A stretch of DNA of 64,000 nt from PALSA-1335 sp965231025 (GTDB lineage Bacteria; Patescibacteriota; Gracilibacteria; UBA1369). The position numbers and the translations under genes are program-made. Shown one piece after another: positions 17,483 to 26,023 of this stretch. The notes beneath the pieces are model-generated. The model saw only the letters and a program-made list of their open reading frames with translations, was not told the DNA's origin and searched no databases. Within the stretch, counting starts at the first letter, position 1. The number at the start of each line of letters is the position of its first letter. The DNA is taken from positions 496,001-560,000 of the forward strand of contig OZ246407.1 of the NCBI GenBank assembly GCA_965231025.1. Direction: 5' to 3'.

Positions 17483-19981
17483 ATGATCTTAAAAAGTGGT
17501 AAATCATCTCCTAAACCTTTGATCCATGGCATGGCTAAGAACTCCCGCTTTTTGGAAAGTCTGGTCCACGATATTCCCATGTATCCCTTCAGTTCAACGC
17601 CGGACGGGAGAATTGTTGCGGAGCTTTATCGTGGAAGGCAGGAAAGCAGGGATTTTCAGGAAAGAATGCTTTCCATCCAGGAGCAGGCCATTACCCGCCT
17701 TTCCGATCTTCATAGGGGTGCCATGACAGTTCCGACAAATGATTTCCGGGCTTCCGAAGCGGCACAGATTCTGGGCGACGTGGCCTATGAAATGCAAAAT
17801 GTTTACGCGGCCCAGGAACGCAGCGCCCAAGGGATCAAAGCGCTGGGGCAGGCAACGACGGAAGGGTTCGGACAGGTTCATAATGACTTACGGGATATCA
17901 AGGGGCCCGATGCCCCGGCGGGCACCCTGGGCGATTTAGCAAAAGAGTACGACGATGGTCTTCTGGATTCTTTATGCGCCTATTCCAAAGGGATTTTAAG
18001 TGCACAGGCGGAAAATGAGGTGAGGAACATGTTTGCTCAAAGAATGGCCGAATGGAGCCCAAAAGCAAAAGAGATCGAAGACAATTTCAGAGCAAGATTT
18101 AAAGCCGAAGGGTTTGAAATGACACCGGCCTTCAAGAAAGCACTGGGCCTAGTAAAAAACCCAAAAACGATGCTGCTGAATCCACGGGAGGAGGTGATGA
18201 GCGGCATAGTCTTATTGGCCAATGTCGCCTACAAATACCAGGAGCCGACATTGCAGTCGTTTGTCAGTGAAATTTTACGATTTTTTGAGCAATACCGTCG
18301 TGCCCAGCAAACACCGGTTTCGGAAGAACTGCTCGTGAGGTTAGGTCAAAACAGACTCCTCAAGCCAACAGTTCAGAACCAGGTATTAAAGCACTATCCG
18401 GAAACCCGTGATGATGCTTCCATAACCACGATTAATTATAGTTTGCAGGACCTTGTTCGTGAGAGTAGAAACGCGATTCGTCAGCAGGCAGCTCTAACAA
18501 TACAGGGGGCGGTCGGTCTTCAGCAAAACGAAACTATGATCGGGCAGGGAGAAAGAGGAATTCGACAGAACGATGAATTGATCAATGAAGCCAGATTGGC
18601 ACGGAATCAAAGATCCCAGGGGCTCACTCATCTTCATGGGCTTGTTGAACAGGGGAAAGTGGCAACAATGCAAAGAGATATGTCGAACTATCACCTTGCC
18701 TCCATAGTAGGAAATCTTGCGGACATTAAAGGTGGCATGGTGGATTTAAGCGAACTCGTTGAGGACTTTGCTGGTATGGTTGAGGACGGATTTGAACAGG
18801 TAAATGGAACACTGGAACAGGGATTTGGTGTCATTGATGAAAGTCTTCGGGCAGTTCAGGCAGAAATGGTTTTAACAAGAACAGCCGTGGTCGCTGAATT
18901 AAGAAAAATCGACGAGTCCATCCTGTATGTAGGAAAGGGAATTATCAGTTCGTTCGAAAGAACCAATGCACTACTCGCCGAACTCGTGCAAATAGCCAGA
19001 AACAGCAAAATGAACGAAGCCCGTCAGCATTTTGAGGACGGCAGCGGATGTCTGAAAACTGCGGAAGAAATGGAGCACATTGAAGAGGCTTACCAAAGAT
19101 TCTGTAAAGGTATAGATGCTCACGGCATGACCGCAGAAAACCATTACGGGGCCGCACTATCAGCCGAACTGCTGGGAAGGCTGGAGGAAGCAAAAAAACG
19201 ATACATAACGCTTATTGCCAGATGTGGAAAAGACAAGGTTGAACTAAAATCACAAGGGCAGGAAGGCATGGCACGCGTTGAATATAAATCGGGAAATTTG
19301 CCGGAAGCTGCAAAACAATGTAAGGAAGCAGTGAATACCAATCCTCAGAATTTTTCGGCACAATTCGGACAAGCCCGTTATTTAGCACTTCAAGGGTTAT
19401 GGGATGATGCGATAAAGGTATTGGCAGCTCTCATTCAGGCAAAACCCGAGTGGTATTTAAAAATGAAAAGTGATGTGGCATTTAGCCAAATCCCCGAACC
19501 GTATCGTGATCAACTCCTTGAAAATTTATCAATGAGCAAGGATGGGAAACCAATTACCGTAAAAACGCAGATTCTGGATGACGTTTTGTCACTGGGGAAA
19601 AATGAATTAGCCACAAGGATTGTTCTTGAGCTTTTACAAACAAGTCCAAGACAGTTGATCAAAAAGGAAATATGGCTTCATCCAGGCTATAAAAATATCC
19701 AAGGAAAATTAGTGGAAAAAGTCACTCGTTATGTAGAACAAGAACTCTCACTGCTAACCGCAAGAGCATGCTACGAACTCGTAATCCTTTTGCAATGCTT
19801 AGGTTTTAATGAAGCCATCCTTTTGAAAGTGCTCAAGACCGGGATAGAGCAAGACCCAATCTACTACAAAAAAACACCAAACAAAAAACGGCAAATTCTT
19901 GATAAACTGGCAGCAATCAATCAACAGGGCGCAGAAGGACTTCAGAAAATTTTCGAAAAAATTCATCTTCCTAATTTATGA
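17483..19981 (+). CDS. TPR-containing helical protein of unknown function
   Basis: The 832-residue protein is nearly all helical. A long Gln/Glu-rich region with coiled-coil propensity (about 50-510) includes the periodic stretch VEDGFEQVNGTLEQGFGVID. It leads to tetratricopeptide-like repeats at about 525-660 (AALSAELLGRLEEAKKRY, VEYKSGNLPEAAKQCKEA, ARYLALQGLWDDAIKVL). A helical C-terminal region follows. TPR arrays bind partner proteins, so a scaffold role within the island is likely (inference). Its stop overlaps the start of the next gene by four bases (ATGA), which shows translational coupling. Confidence 0.8.
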   Translation: MILKSGKSSPKPLIHGMAKNSRFLESLVHDIPMYPFSSTPDGRIVAELYRGRQESRDFQERMLSIQEQAITRLSDLHRGAMTVPTNDFRASEAAQILGDVAYEMQNVYAAQERSAQGIKALGQATTEGFGQVHNDLRDIKGPDAPAGTLGDLAKEYDDGLLDSLCAYSKGILSAQAENEVRNMFAQRMAEWSPKAKEIEDNFRARFKAEGFEMTPAFKKALGLVKNPKTMLLNPREEVMSGIVLLANVAYKYQEPTLQSFVSEILRFFEQYRRAQQTPVSEELLVRLGQNRLLKPTVQNQVLKHYPETRDDASITTINYSLQDLVRESRNAIRQQAALTIQGAVGLQQNETMIGQGERGIRQNDELINEARLARNQRSQGLTHLHGLVEQGKVATMQRDMSNYHLASIVGNLADIKGGMVDLSELVEDFAGMVEDGFEQVNGTLEQGFGVIDESLRAVQAEMVLTRTAVVAELRKIDESILYVGKGIISSFERTNALLAELVQIARNSKMNEARQHFEDGSGCLKTAEEMEHIEEAYQRFCKGIDAHGMTAENHYGAALSAELLGRLEEAKKRYITLIARCGKDKVELKSQGQEGMARVEYKSGNLPEAAKQCKEAVNTNPQNFSAQFGQARYLALQGLWDDAIKVLAALIQAKPEWYLKMKSDVAFSQIPEPYRDQLLENLSMSKDGKPITVKTQILDDVLSLGKNELATRIVLELLQTSPRQLIKKEIWLHPGYKNIQGKLVEKVTRYVEQELSLLTARACYELVILLQCLGFNEAILLKVLKTGIEQDPIYYKKTPNKKRQILDKLAAINQQGAEGLQKIFEKIHLPNL

Positions 19982-20991
19982 GTAAAAGTTCTATAGATCG
20001 AACTGAAGTATTCGTGAGAATTAACCAACAATCTACGATAGATGCCGATAAGCTGCACTTAAATTTAGATGTCGTCGCCGTAAGAAATGGCAATACGGTG
20101 CCGAATCAACAGGTGGTTTTAGAGGTTGATGGAAAGAGAAAAACGATCGTTATCCCTGAAGGAGGAAGACTAGAAGGTGAGGATATAGTTTTTGATATCA
20201 AATGCACACGAGCCAAGCTGAGAGCCTATATCGATGCCGAAGTTGTTACTGAATATGAGATTTTCCCTCAGGATGAGGACCGCGGAAGTGAATTAAGTAT
20301 TTTATCCGCCAAAGAAAAAGAGATGTTTGAGGAGTTAGAACAACACTATGATCGTATGATGGAGGTTCTTACCCACTATAAAATTCCAACGTCCGAATGT
20401 CCCCGCAAAGAGAAAGTTTTGGGAGCATTGAAACCTGAAATACTCAGTGTATTGATTGACTTGTGTGAGCCTAGGTTACTTCTTGTATCTCCGGAAAATC
20501 GGATGATGAAAATGAATGCACTCGACTCAAATAGAAGAAAAAAACAGGATCCCGGGCATATATATGATGTTCAAGACAATAATTTATGGAATGGAGGAAA
20601 TACGAATGTTGAAAAACAAAAGTGGAGAGTAGGGGTTGTTGAGGGAAAAAGGGACGGGATCAATCCTATCAGCATCAACGCCACCATAACACGCGAAAAC
20701 ATAAAAGATGCAGTAAAAAAATATCGAGAAAGAGGATTTGATGTTGTCAATGATGCAGATACGTACTTAACACTTATGATGCTTAGTTTAGCCGAGGACA
20801 GGCCGATAGATTTTTTGTCGGCTACAGTCTTAAATGGCAAAAATATTACAAATTCAAGTCCCTTCGCTTTCGGAAGATATACACAGTGGGTAAAAGGAAA
20901 AGGAATGGCAGGAAGAATTTGGCTCGTGGAGACATCACACACCACAGGAGAAGATCATTTGCGCCCTATTATCTGGTTAGATGTAAATTAA
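19978..20991 (+). CDS. Shared-domain paralogue A
   Basis: The 337-residue protein has an N-terminal beta domain (about 9-97, starting TEVFVRINQQS) and a C-terminal domain (about 110-337) with no recognised family. The gene at 21003 is a full-length paralogue: both contain TEVFV, DKLHLNLDVVAV, VPNQ and, in the second domain, DNNLWN followed by WR..VVEG or WR..IVEG. The first domain also occurs inside the 14573 protein. It is translationally coupled to the TPR gene. Base composition is more AT-rich than in the housekeeping genes. No catalytic motif is apparent. Confidence 0.75.
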   Translation: MSKSSIDRTEVFVRINQQSTIDADKLHLNLDVVAVRNGNTVPNQQVVLEVDGKRKTIVIPEGGRLEGEDIVFDIKCTRAKLRAYIDAEVVTEYEIFPQDEDRGSELSILSAKEKEMFEELEQHYDRMMEVLTHYKIPTSECPRKEKVLGALKPEILSVLIDLCEPRLLLVSPENRMMKMNALDSNRRKKQDPGHIYDVQDNNLWNGGNTNVEKQKWRVGVVEGKRDGINPISINATITRENIKDAVKKYRERGFDVVNDADTYLTLMMLSLAEDRPIDFLSATVLNGKNITNSSPFAFGRYTQWVKGKGMAGRIWLVETSHTTGEDHLRPIIWLDVN

Positions 20992-21002
20992 ATTTATAAA
21001 TT

Positions 21003-22175
21003 ATGAAATTTGTTGAATCCTCAACTCCAACCGAAGTATTCGTGAAAGTTAATGAACAGGTAGCCATGGGCAATGACAAATTACATCTGAATTTAGATGT
21101 TGTGGCTGTAAAGGATGGGCAAGCCGTGCCGAATCAAAAAATAATATTGGAATTGAATGGGAATAGAAAAACGGTGGTAACTCCTGATGATGGAATTTTG
21201 AAGGAACATGATATTATGTTCGATTGTGTTGCTGCAATAAGAAATAGACTGGTGGCTTGGGCCGAAGAGTCTGGAATTAAAACTGAACTGGACATTGTGC
21301 CGGAAGATTATGAGCAGAAAATCAAACAGAATGCTTTAACAGAAGCAGAAAAAAAATATTCTGATCAAATAAGAAATGCACAAGAAGAAGTCACAGCACA
21401 TCGACGAGAAATTGAACGGTTGCAGGTATTGGCGGGCCTAAGAGCTCCTATTGAAGAATCACCAAAGGAACATGGGGAATTTACAATGAGGATGGAGGCT
21501 GATTACCATAAAATGGTTACAGCATTAGAAAAATTCGGAATTCAGAAAATTGGAATTCCGGAGTGGCTAGCGATTACAAGTTCGTTAACAAAAAAAACAA
21601 TCTCAAAAGTACTTAAAGAGATTAGTGATCCCACATTAGTCTTGGTTCCACCGATAAGTCGTTCGGTGAACATTGAAGCAATACGAAAAGCGGGTATGAC
21701 GGTTGGTGTGTACGCAGATATTGCCAACGATAATTTATGGAATCGAGAATCTACTGGAGTGCGCTCAAATTGGAGAATATGTATTGTTGAAGGAGCAAAC
21801 GAGCCCTTAAGAAAATTTGACCCAGATAAGTGCTATACCGATCCATTGATCTGTAGTTCAGATATTTATTTTGCACTAGCAATGAGATTTTTAGCTGAAG
21901 GCCAGCGATTTGATTATGGTTGCAAAACAGTTTTGCACTACAGTGAAGAAGAAAAAAGAGGATTGGTTGGAGGCCAAATCTACGAACCGGTTCATTACAA
22001 TTATTATTTATCATTAAACGAATATTACCAATGGAAAATTGGAGAAGCTGGCATAAGATACTTTGTTGAAATTATTTTAGCTGAGCAAAATAATTCTCAA
22101 TATTCCCCGTCGAGATATAGAGAGAAAACATCATTAGATGAAATATTAAGAAGGCTTAGTATAGGCAGCAAATAA
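21003..22175 (+). CDS. Shared-domain paralogue B
   Basis: The 390-residue tandem paralogue of the preceding gene starts 11 bases after it. The beta domain (about 9-98, TEVFVKVNEQV) is followed by a Glu-rich coiled-coil insertion (about 105-145) that paralogue A lacks, then the common C-terminal domain with NDNLWN and NWRICIVEG, and a short basic helix at the end. The AAT-rich start region carries no Shine-Dalgarno. It is the last gene of the island; tig follows. Confidence 0.75.
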   Translation: MKFVESSTPTEVFVKVNEQVAMGNDKLHLNLDVVAVKDGQAVPNQKIILELNGNRKTVVTPDDGILKEHDIMFDCVAAIRNRLVAWAEESGIKTELDIVPEDYEQKIKQNALTEAEKKYSDQIRNAQEEVTAHRREIERLQVLAGLRAPIEESPKEHGEFTMRMEADYHKMVTALEKFGIQKIGIPEWLAITSSLTKKTISKVLKEISDPTLVLVPPISRSVNIEAIRKAGMTVGVYADIANDNLWNRESTGVRSNWRICIVEGANEPLRKFDPDKCYTDPLICSSDIYFALAMRFLAEGQRFDYGCKTVLHYSEEEKRGLVGGQIYEPVHYNYYLSLNEYYQWKIGEAGIRYFVEIILAEQNNSQYSPSRYREKTSLDEILRRLSIGSK

Positions 22176-22236
22176 GTAACCATTGATAAACCCCCCGTTT
22201 CCCGCTAACATTTGTTGGCATTTTAACCGTACCCCA

Positions 22237-23517
22237 ATGAAAGTCACCGTCCAACAACTGCCAAAGTCCGAAGTGAAATTGACCATTGAAGTTCCCGCGG
22301 ACCGCCTTGAGAAGTTCATGGAAAAGGCCGCCGAACAGATCTCCACGCATTTTAAGATTCCGGGATTTCGTCCCGGCCACGTTCCGCTCGACGTTTTGAA
22401 GCAGCACGTGAACCAGGAGGGGATCGAATCGCACATGCTCGACCTCGCCCTGCCGGAGACGTACACCGAAGCGGTCATGAAGGAAAAACTCCAGGTGGTG
22501 AGCCGCCCCAAGATCGACATCAAGAGCAAGAGCCCGCTCATTTACGAAGCAACCGTAGCGGTCTACCCAAAGGTGGAAGTCACGGGTTACGACAAGATCA
22601 CGATCAAAAAAGAGGAACCCAAAGTTGAGGAAAAAGATGTCGAAGAAGTCCTCACCGGGATCCAGAAGCGCCACACCGTCTACAAAGACGTTGAACGGGA
22701 AGCCAAAAAGGGTGACCGCGTTGAAATAGATTTTGACGGATTTGATGAAGGCGGCGCCCCGCTGGACAACACTTCCAGCAAGAACCACCCGCTCGTGATC
22801 GGCGAAAACAGCCTCATTCCCGGGTTTGAAGATGAACTGATCGGCATGAAGAAAGAGGAAAAGAAAACGTTCAAGGTCACATTCCCCAAGGAGTACCACC
22901 ACAAACCTTTCCAGAACAAGAAGGTCGAATTCAAGGTGACGATGAACCGGATCGAAGAAGGTTCCTCGCCCGAATGGACCCCGGAGTTCATTAAAGAGGT
23001 CACCGGACAGGAAAAAAACATGGACGAGGTCAAAGTGATCATCCGCGAAAACCTGGCGCTGGACCGCAAGCAGCAGGAAAAGGTCCGCCGTGAAAACGCC
23101 TTTTTGGACAAGATCATTGAACACACAAAACTGGAAATACCCGAAGCCCTTGTGGAGGAAGAGATCGACATGATGATCGAGGAGTTCAAGAACGAACTTG
23201 AACAGCAGCTGGGCGTCACCGTGGAACAGTTCCTGGAACAGAACAAGAAAGAGATGAAGGATCTTCGCTCGGAACGCCGCAAGGAAGCTGAAAAACGGCT
23301 CACGCTCAGATTCGGCCTCCAGAAACTTTTTGAACAGGAAAAAATTGACGCGACCAAGGCGGAGCTCGACAAAGAGATGGAACACATCATCGAACTCTAT
23401 CCAAAGAACGAACAGTACAAAGTCCGCAAGGAGTACAAGGAGGGAAGTTACCTTCTGCGACGCCTGGAAAACAAGATGAAGATGGACAAACTGTTTGAAA
23501 GATTTTTAGGGAAGTGA
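22237..23517 (+). CDS. tig: Trigger factor (ribosome-bound chaperone/prolyl isomerase)
   Basis: The 426-residue protein has all three domains. The N-terminal ribosome-binding domain carries the GFRPGHVP signature loop at about residues 43-50, an FKBP-type PPIase domain follows (about 150-235, KKGDRVEIDFDGF to KVEFKVTMNRI), and then the long helical C-terminal chaperone domain. It binds nascent chains at the ribosome exit near L23. I chose the ATG at 22237 because MKVTVQQLPKSE is the usual N-terminus; the in-frame ATG at 22183 would add a non-homologous leader. Confidence 0.96.
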   Translation: MKVTVQQLPKSEVKLTIEVPADRLEKFMEKAAEQISTHFKIPGFRPGHVPLDVLKQHVNQEGIESHMLDLALPETYTEAVMKEKLQVVSRPKIDIKSKSPLIYEATVAVYPKVEVTGYDKITIKKEEPKVEEKDVEEVLTGIQKRHTVYKDVEREAKKGDRVEIDFDGFDEGGAPLDNTSSKNHPLVIGENSLIPGFEDELIGMKKEEKKTFKVTFPKEYHHKPFQNKKVEFKVTMNRIEEGSSPEWTPEFIKEVTGQEKNMDEVKVIIRENLALDRKQQEKVRRENAFLDKIIEHTKLEIPEALVEEEIDMMIEEFKNELEQQLGVTVEQFLEQNKKEMKDLRSERRKEAEKRLTLRFGLQKLFEQEKIDATKAELDKEMEHIIELYPKNEQYKVRKEYKEGSYLLRRLENKMKMDKLFERFLGK

Positions 23518-23610
23518 TACAGTAACACATGATTTGCGGCTGTCCTTCAGCCCCGGCATGAAGAACATATACGGGGCGCGCCAGTCAAAATACCAGTTTA
23601 ACAAGCCCTT

Positions 23611-23862
23611 ATGCGCGGTTTTTACCTTACAGGAAGCATTCTCTTTACGGTTTTGATTCTGATCATCGCCTTTGAAAACATCGGAGGTGCGTGCCAGGGA
23701 TTTATGTTTCTTTTTGCGTCGCTCGAACAGGGGACGAGCCCGTTCTTCATCGTGATGGGACTGGCACTTCTGGGGGGAATCACCGGAGTTTTCTTTACCG
23801 GACTGTTGACCAGTCTGCTCAAAAGCGGTCAGGATGAGGAACCGGGCGGAAACGAATGGTAA
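23611..23862 (+). CDS. Two-helix membrane protein, LapA/DUF1049-like
   Basis: The 83-residue protein has two hydrophobic helices (about 5-25 and 43-68) with the F.N between them and the acidic soluble tail typical of LapA-domain proteins. In Enterobacteria LapA works with LapB in lipopolysaccharide control, but small LapA-like proteins are also widespread in monoderms, where their role is unknown. It lies about 90 bases after tig with no clear promoter. Confidence 0.6.
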   Translation: MRGFYLTGSILFTVLILIIAFENIGGACQGFMFLFASLEQGTSPFFIVMGLALLGGITGVFFTGLLTSLLKSGQDEEPGGNEW

Positions 23863-23904
23863 GACGCGTCTCTCCGGGGAGGGAGTTCTCTTTTTGACGT
23901 ACCA

Positions 23905-23944
23905 TAAATTCTAAAATTCTAAAATTTTAGATTTTTAGAATTTA
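23905..23944. terminator. AT-rich palindromic hairpin, possible bidirectional terminator
   Basis: TAAATTCTAAAA (23905-23916) and TTTTAGAATTTA (23933-23944) pair perfectly over 12 bases, and a second palindrome, TCTAAAATTTTAGA, lies inside. There is no G/C clamp, so termination strength is uncertain. Confidence 0.4.
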
Positions 23945-24105
23945 TGCGCCGGCGCGATGGGAGGTGGAGACCTTCTCTCCGCATATTGAAATCCCACAGT
24001 GAAGCCATCCTCGACTGAGTGGCTTCCGCCCATTTTAACCTTGCAATGTGAGAAAAAAACTTATACAGTGCAGGCAGCTTGTATAAAATATGTATACAGC
24101 ACCTC

Positions 24106-24657
24106 ATGCTTAAGCGTCTTTTTACCTCAAATACGCGCATAAAACTCCTCACACTCTTTCTGCTGAACCCGGACGAAGAGTACTTTATCCGTGAGCTCAC
24201 CCGCCGTCTGGATGAACAAATTAATTCCATCCGCCGCGAGCTGGACAACCTCAAGAAAATGGGCTTGTTAAAGAGCAAAGAGAAAAACCGGAAAAAGTAC
24301 TATGTTGTGAATAAAAATTTTGTCGTCTTCCACGAACTGAAGGGCATCATCCTCAAGGCTATTGGAGATAAAGACGCGCTGATCAAAAAAATCACCCAGA
24401 TGGGAAACCTCGATGTGCTGGTGCTTTCAGGTCTTTTTGTAGAGAAAGAAAGCCCGCTGGACCTTCTGCTGGTGGGAACGGTGGACCGCCAGATGCTTGA
24501 GGATTACCTCAATAATCAGCTGGAAACCGAACGCCCGGTCCGGTATTCCATTTTGACCCGGGACGACTACCTGTACCGCCGCAAGTGCAAAGACAAGTTC
24601 CTCCACGACCTGGTGGACGACACGGAAAACATTTTGGCCGTGAACCGGCTCGAGTAA
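24106..24657 (+). CDS. Winged-helix regulator with nucleotidyltransferase-like C-terminal domain
   Basis: The 183-residue protein starts with an ArsR/MarR-style winged helix (about 1-75): TSNTRIKLLTLFLLNPDEEY, the recognition-helix stretch LDEQINSIRRELDNLKKMG and the wing KKYYVVNK. The second half (DVLVLSGLFVEKESPLDLLLVG) resembles an MNT-type nucleotidyltransferase fold, without obvious metal-binding aspartates beyond one Leu-Asp-Leu. Such fusions occur in bacterial and archaeal regulators; the target is unknown. I prefer the ATG at 24106 to a TTG at 24079. Confidence 0.7.
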   Translation: MLKRLFTSNTRIKLLTLFLLNPDEEYFIRELTRRLDEQINSIRRELDNLKKMGLLKSKEKNRKKYYVVNKNFVVFHELKGIILKAIGDKDALIKKITQMGNLDVLVLSGLFVEKESPLDLLLVGTVDRQMLEDYLNNQLETERPVRYSILTRDDYLYRRKCKDKFLHDLVDDTENILAVNRLE

Positions 24658-24684
24658 CTTTTCGCACAAAACAGGCAAATTCCC

Positions 24685-24713
24685 TTGATTTTTCCACTGC
24701 CAGTCCTTACACT
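24685..24713 (+). promoter_or_regulatory. Promoter of rplS
   Basis: TTGATT (24685-24690) and TACACT (24708-24713) are 17 bases apart, which leaves a 29-base leader. Confidence 0.55.
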
Positions 24714-24742
24714 ACAAAGGCAAATTTTTAAGTAATAAAGCA

Positions 24743-25291
24743 ATGACGCACCATTTACTGCAAGACATCGAAAAGAAGTTTGTGAAAAAACTTCCGGTCA
24801 TCCGCCCTGGATATACCGTTAAAATAAGCCAAAAAATCCGTGAAGGCGAAAAAGAGCGCGTACAGATGTTCGAAGGACTGGTCCTTGGTTTCAACGCGGG
24901 CCGCGGAGCGAGCAAAATGATCAAAGTCCGCAAGATGGTTGAAGGGATCGGCGTTGAAAAGACATTCCCGCTCTATTCCCCGTTGATTACGAAAATTGAG
25001 GTGACCAAAACCCCAAAGGTCCGCCGCGCGAAGCTCTTCTACATGCGTGAACTCGCGGGCAAGGCCACACGTCTCCGCACCCAGGTCGGTCTGGCCGCAA
25101 AAGATGAAAAGTACGGAAAGAAGAAGGCTGAACTCCTGGAAGGCATGGGGCTTGACGCCGCCACCGCCGCTACCGCTACAGAAGCTCCGGCTGCCGAAGG
25201 AGAACAGATGGAATTAGTTATGGAAGCACCCGCAGCGGAAACCTCCGCACCTGAAGCAGGCGCTCCGGAAGCTGAGAAAAAAGCCGAGTAA
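24743..25291 (+). CDS. rplS: 50S ribosomal protein L19 with acidic Ala-rich C-terminal extension
   Basis: Residues 1-115 are typical L19: PVIRPGYTVKI, EGEKERVQMFEGLVL, GVEKTFPLYSPLI and the VRRAKLFYMREL core that sits at the subunit interface near bridge B8. L19 is normally about 115-120 residues; here about 60 more residues follow, dominated by Ala, Glu and Pro repeats such as EAPAAE. The reading frame is continuous to a TAA, so this is a real tail rather than a frameshift. A clear terminator follows. Confidence 0.97.
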   Translation: MTHHLLQDIEKKFVKKLPVIRPGYTVKISQKIREGEKERVQMFEGLVLGFNAGRGASKMIKVRKMVEGIGVEKTFPLYSPLITKIEVTKTPKVRRAKLFYMRELAGKATRLRTQVGLAAKDEKYGKKKAELLEGMGLDAATAATATEAPAAEGEQMELVMEAPAAETSAPEAGAPEAEKKAE

Positions 25292-25322
25292 GCACACCAC
25301 CGATTCAACCTGATCGCAACAG

Positions 25323-25350
25323 AAATCCAGCCCCCGCGCTGGATTTTTTT
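25323..25350 (+). terminator. Intrinsic terminator of rplS
   Basis: AAATCCAGC (25323-25331) pairs with GCTGGATTT (25338-25346), with a 6-base loop and a T7 run to 25350. Confidence 0.9.
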
Positions 25351-25396
25351 GTGGGCCGGCGCGTAAGCTGAACGGGAGTTGTCTCATTCCGCTCCA

Positions 25397-26023
25397 ATGG
25401 CCTTTCTGCCCCTCAAGAAGCTGATCCCGGAACATGTCGAAGAGCACCTGGTGTGCGGTTTGGACGAGGTCGGGCGGGGACCATGGGCCGGGCCGATCGT
25501 GGCCTGCGCCCTCATGTTTCCTCATGAACTGAAGCTGCCGCATTTGAAGGATTCCAAGCACCTCTCCGAAGCACAGCGCAACGAATTCTACGGGCTTTTG
25601 GAGAAGAAATCGGCGTATGGGATCGGAATGGCGGAGGTCGGGGAAATCGACGCATTAGGCCTTATAAAAGCCAATAATTTAGCTTTTGTGAGGGCCCTGG
25701 AACAGCTTGCTGACCGCGGACACGTCCCCGAGTTCATTCTGGTGGACGGACGGGACAGGATGACCCTTCCGCGGCCCTGGAAGACTCTTATAAAGGGCGA
25801 CGAAAAGGTCAAAATCATCGCCTGCGCGTCGATCATGGCGAAAGTGGTCAGAGACCGGATCATGAACGAACTGGGCCGGAAATACCCGGAATACGGCTTT
25901 GAGAGCCACAAGGGATACGGCACCCGCGAGCACCAGGACGCGCTCCGGAAACACGGCGCGTGCACAATCCACCGGAAAAGTTTCGCACCGGTACACAACC
26001 TGCTACAGATGACGATAGACTAG
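25397..26023 (+). CDS. rnhB: Ribonuclease HII
   Basis: The enzyme removes ribonucleotides misincorporated in DNA and RNA primers. The 208-residue protein has GLDEVGRGPWAGP with catalytic D23 and E24, DSKHLS, the third acidic site in ILVDGRD, CASIMAKVVRD with the fourth acid, and HKGYGTREH. Length is normal. I chose the ATG at 25397; a TTG at 25379 is in frame. The rplS-rnhB neighbourhood is common in bacteria. The last four bases overlap the end of the convergent csaB gene. Confidence 0.96.
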   Translation: MAFLPLKKLIPEHVEEHLVCGLDEVGRGPWAGPIVACALMFPHELKLPHLKDSKHLSEAQRNEFYGLLEKKSAYGIGMAEVGEIDALGLIKANNLAFVRALEQLADRGHVPEFILVDGRDRMTLPRPWKTLIKGDEKVKIIACASIMAKVVRDRIMNELGRKYPEYGFESHKGYGTREHQDALRKHGACTIHRKSFAPVHNLLQMTID

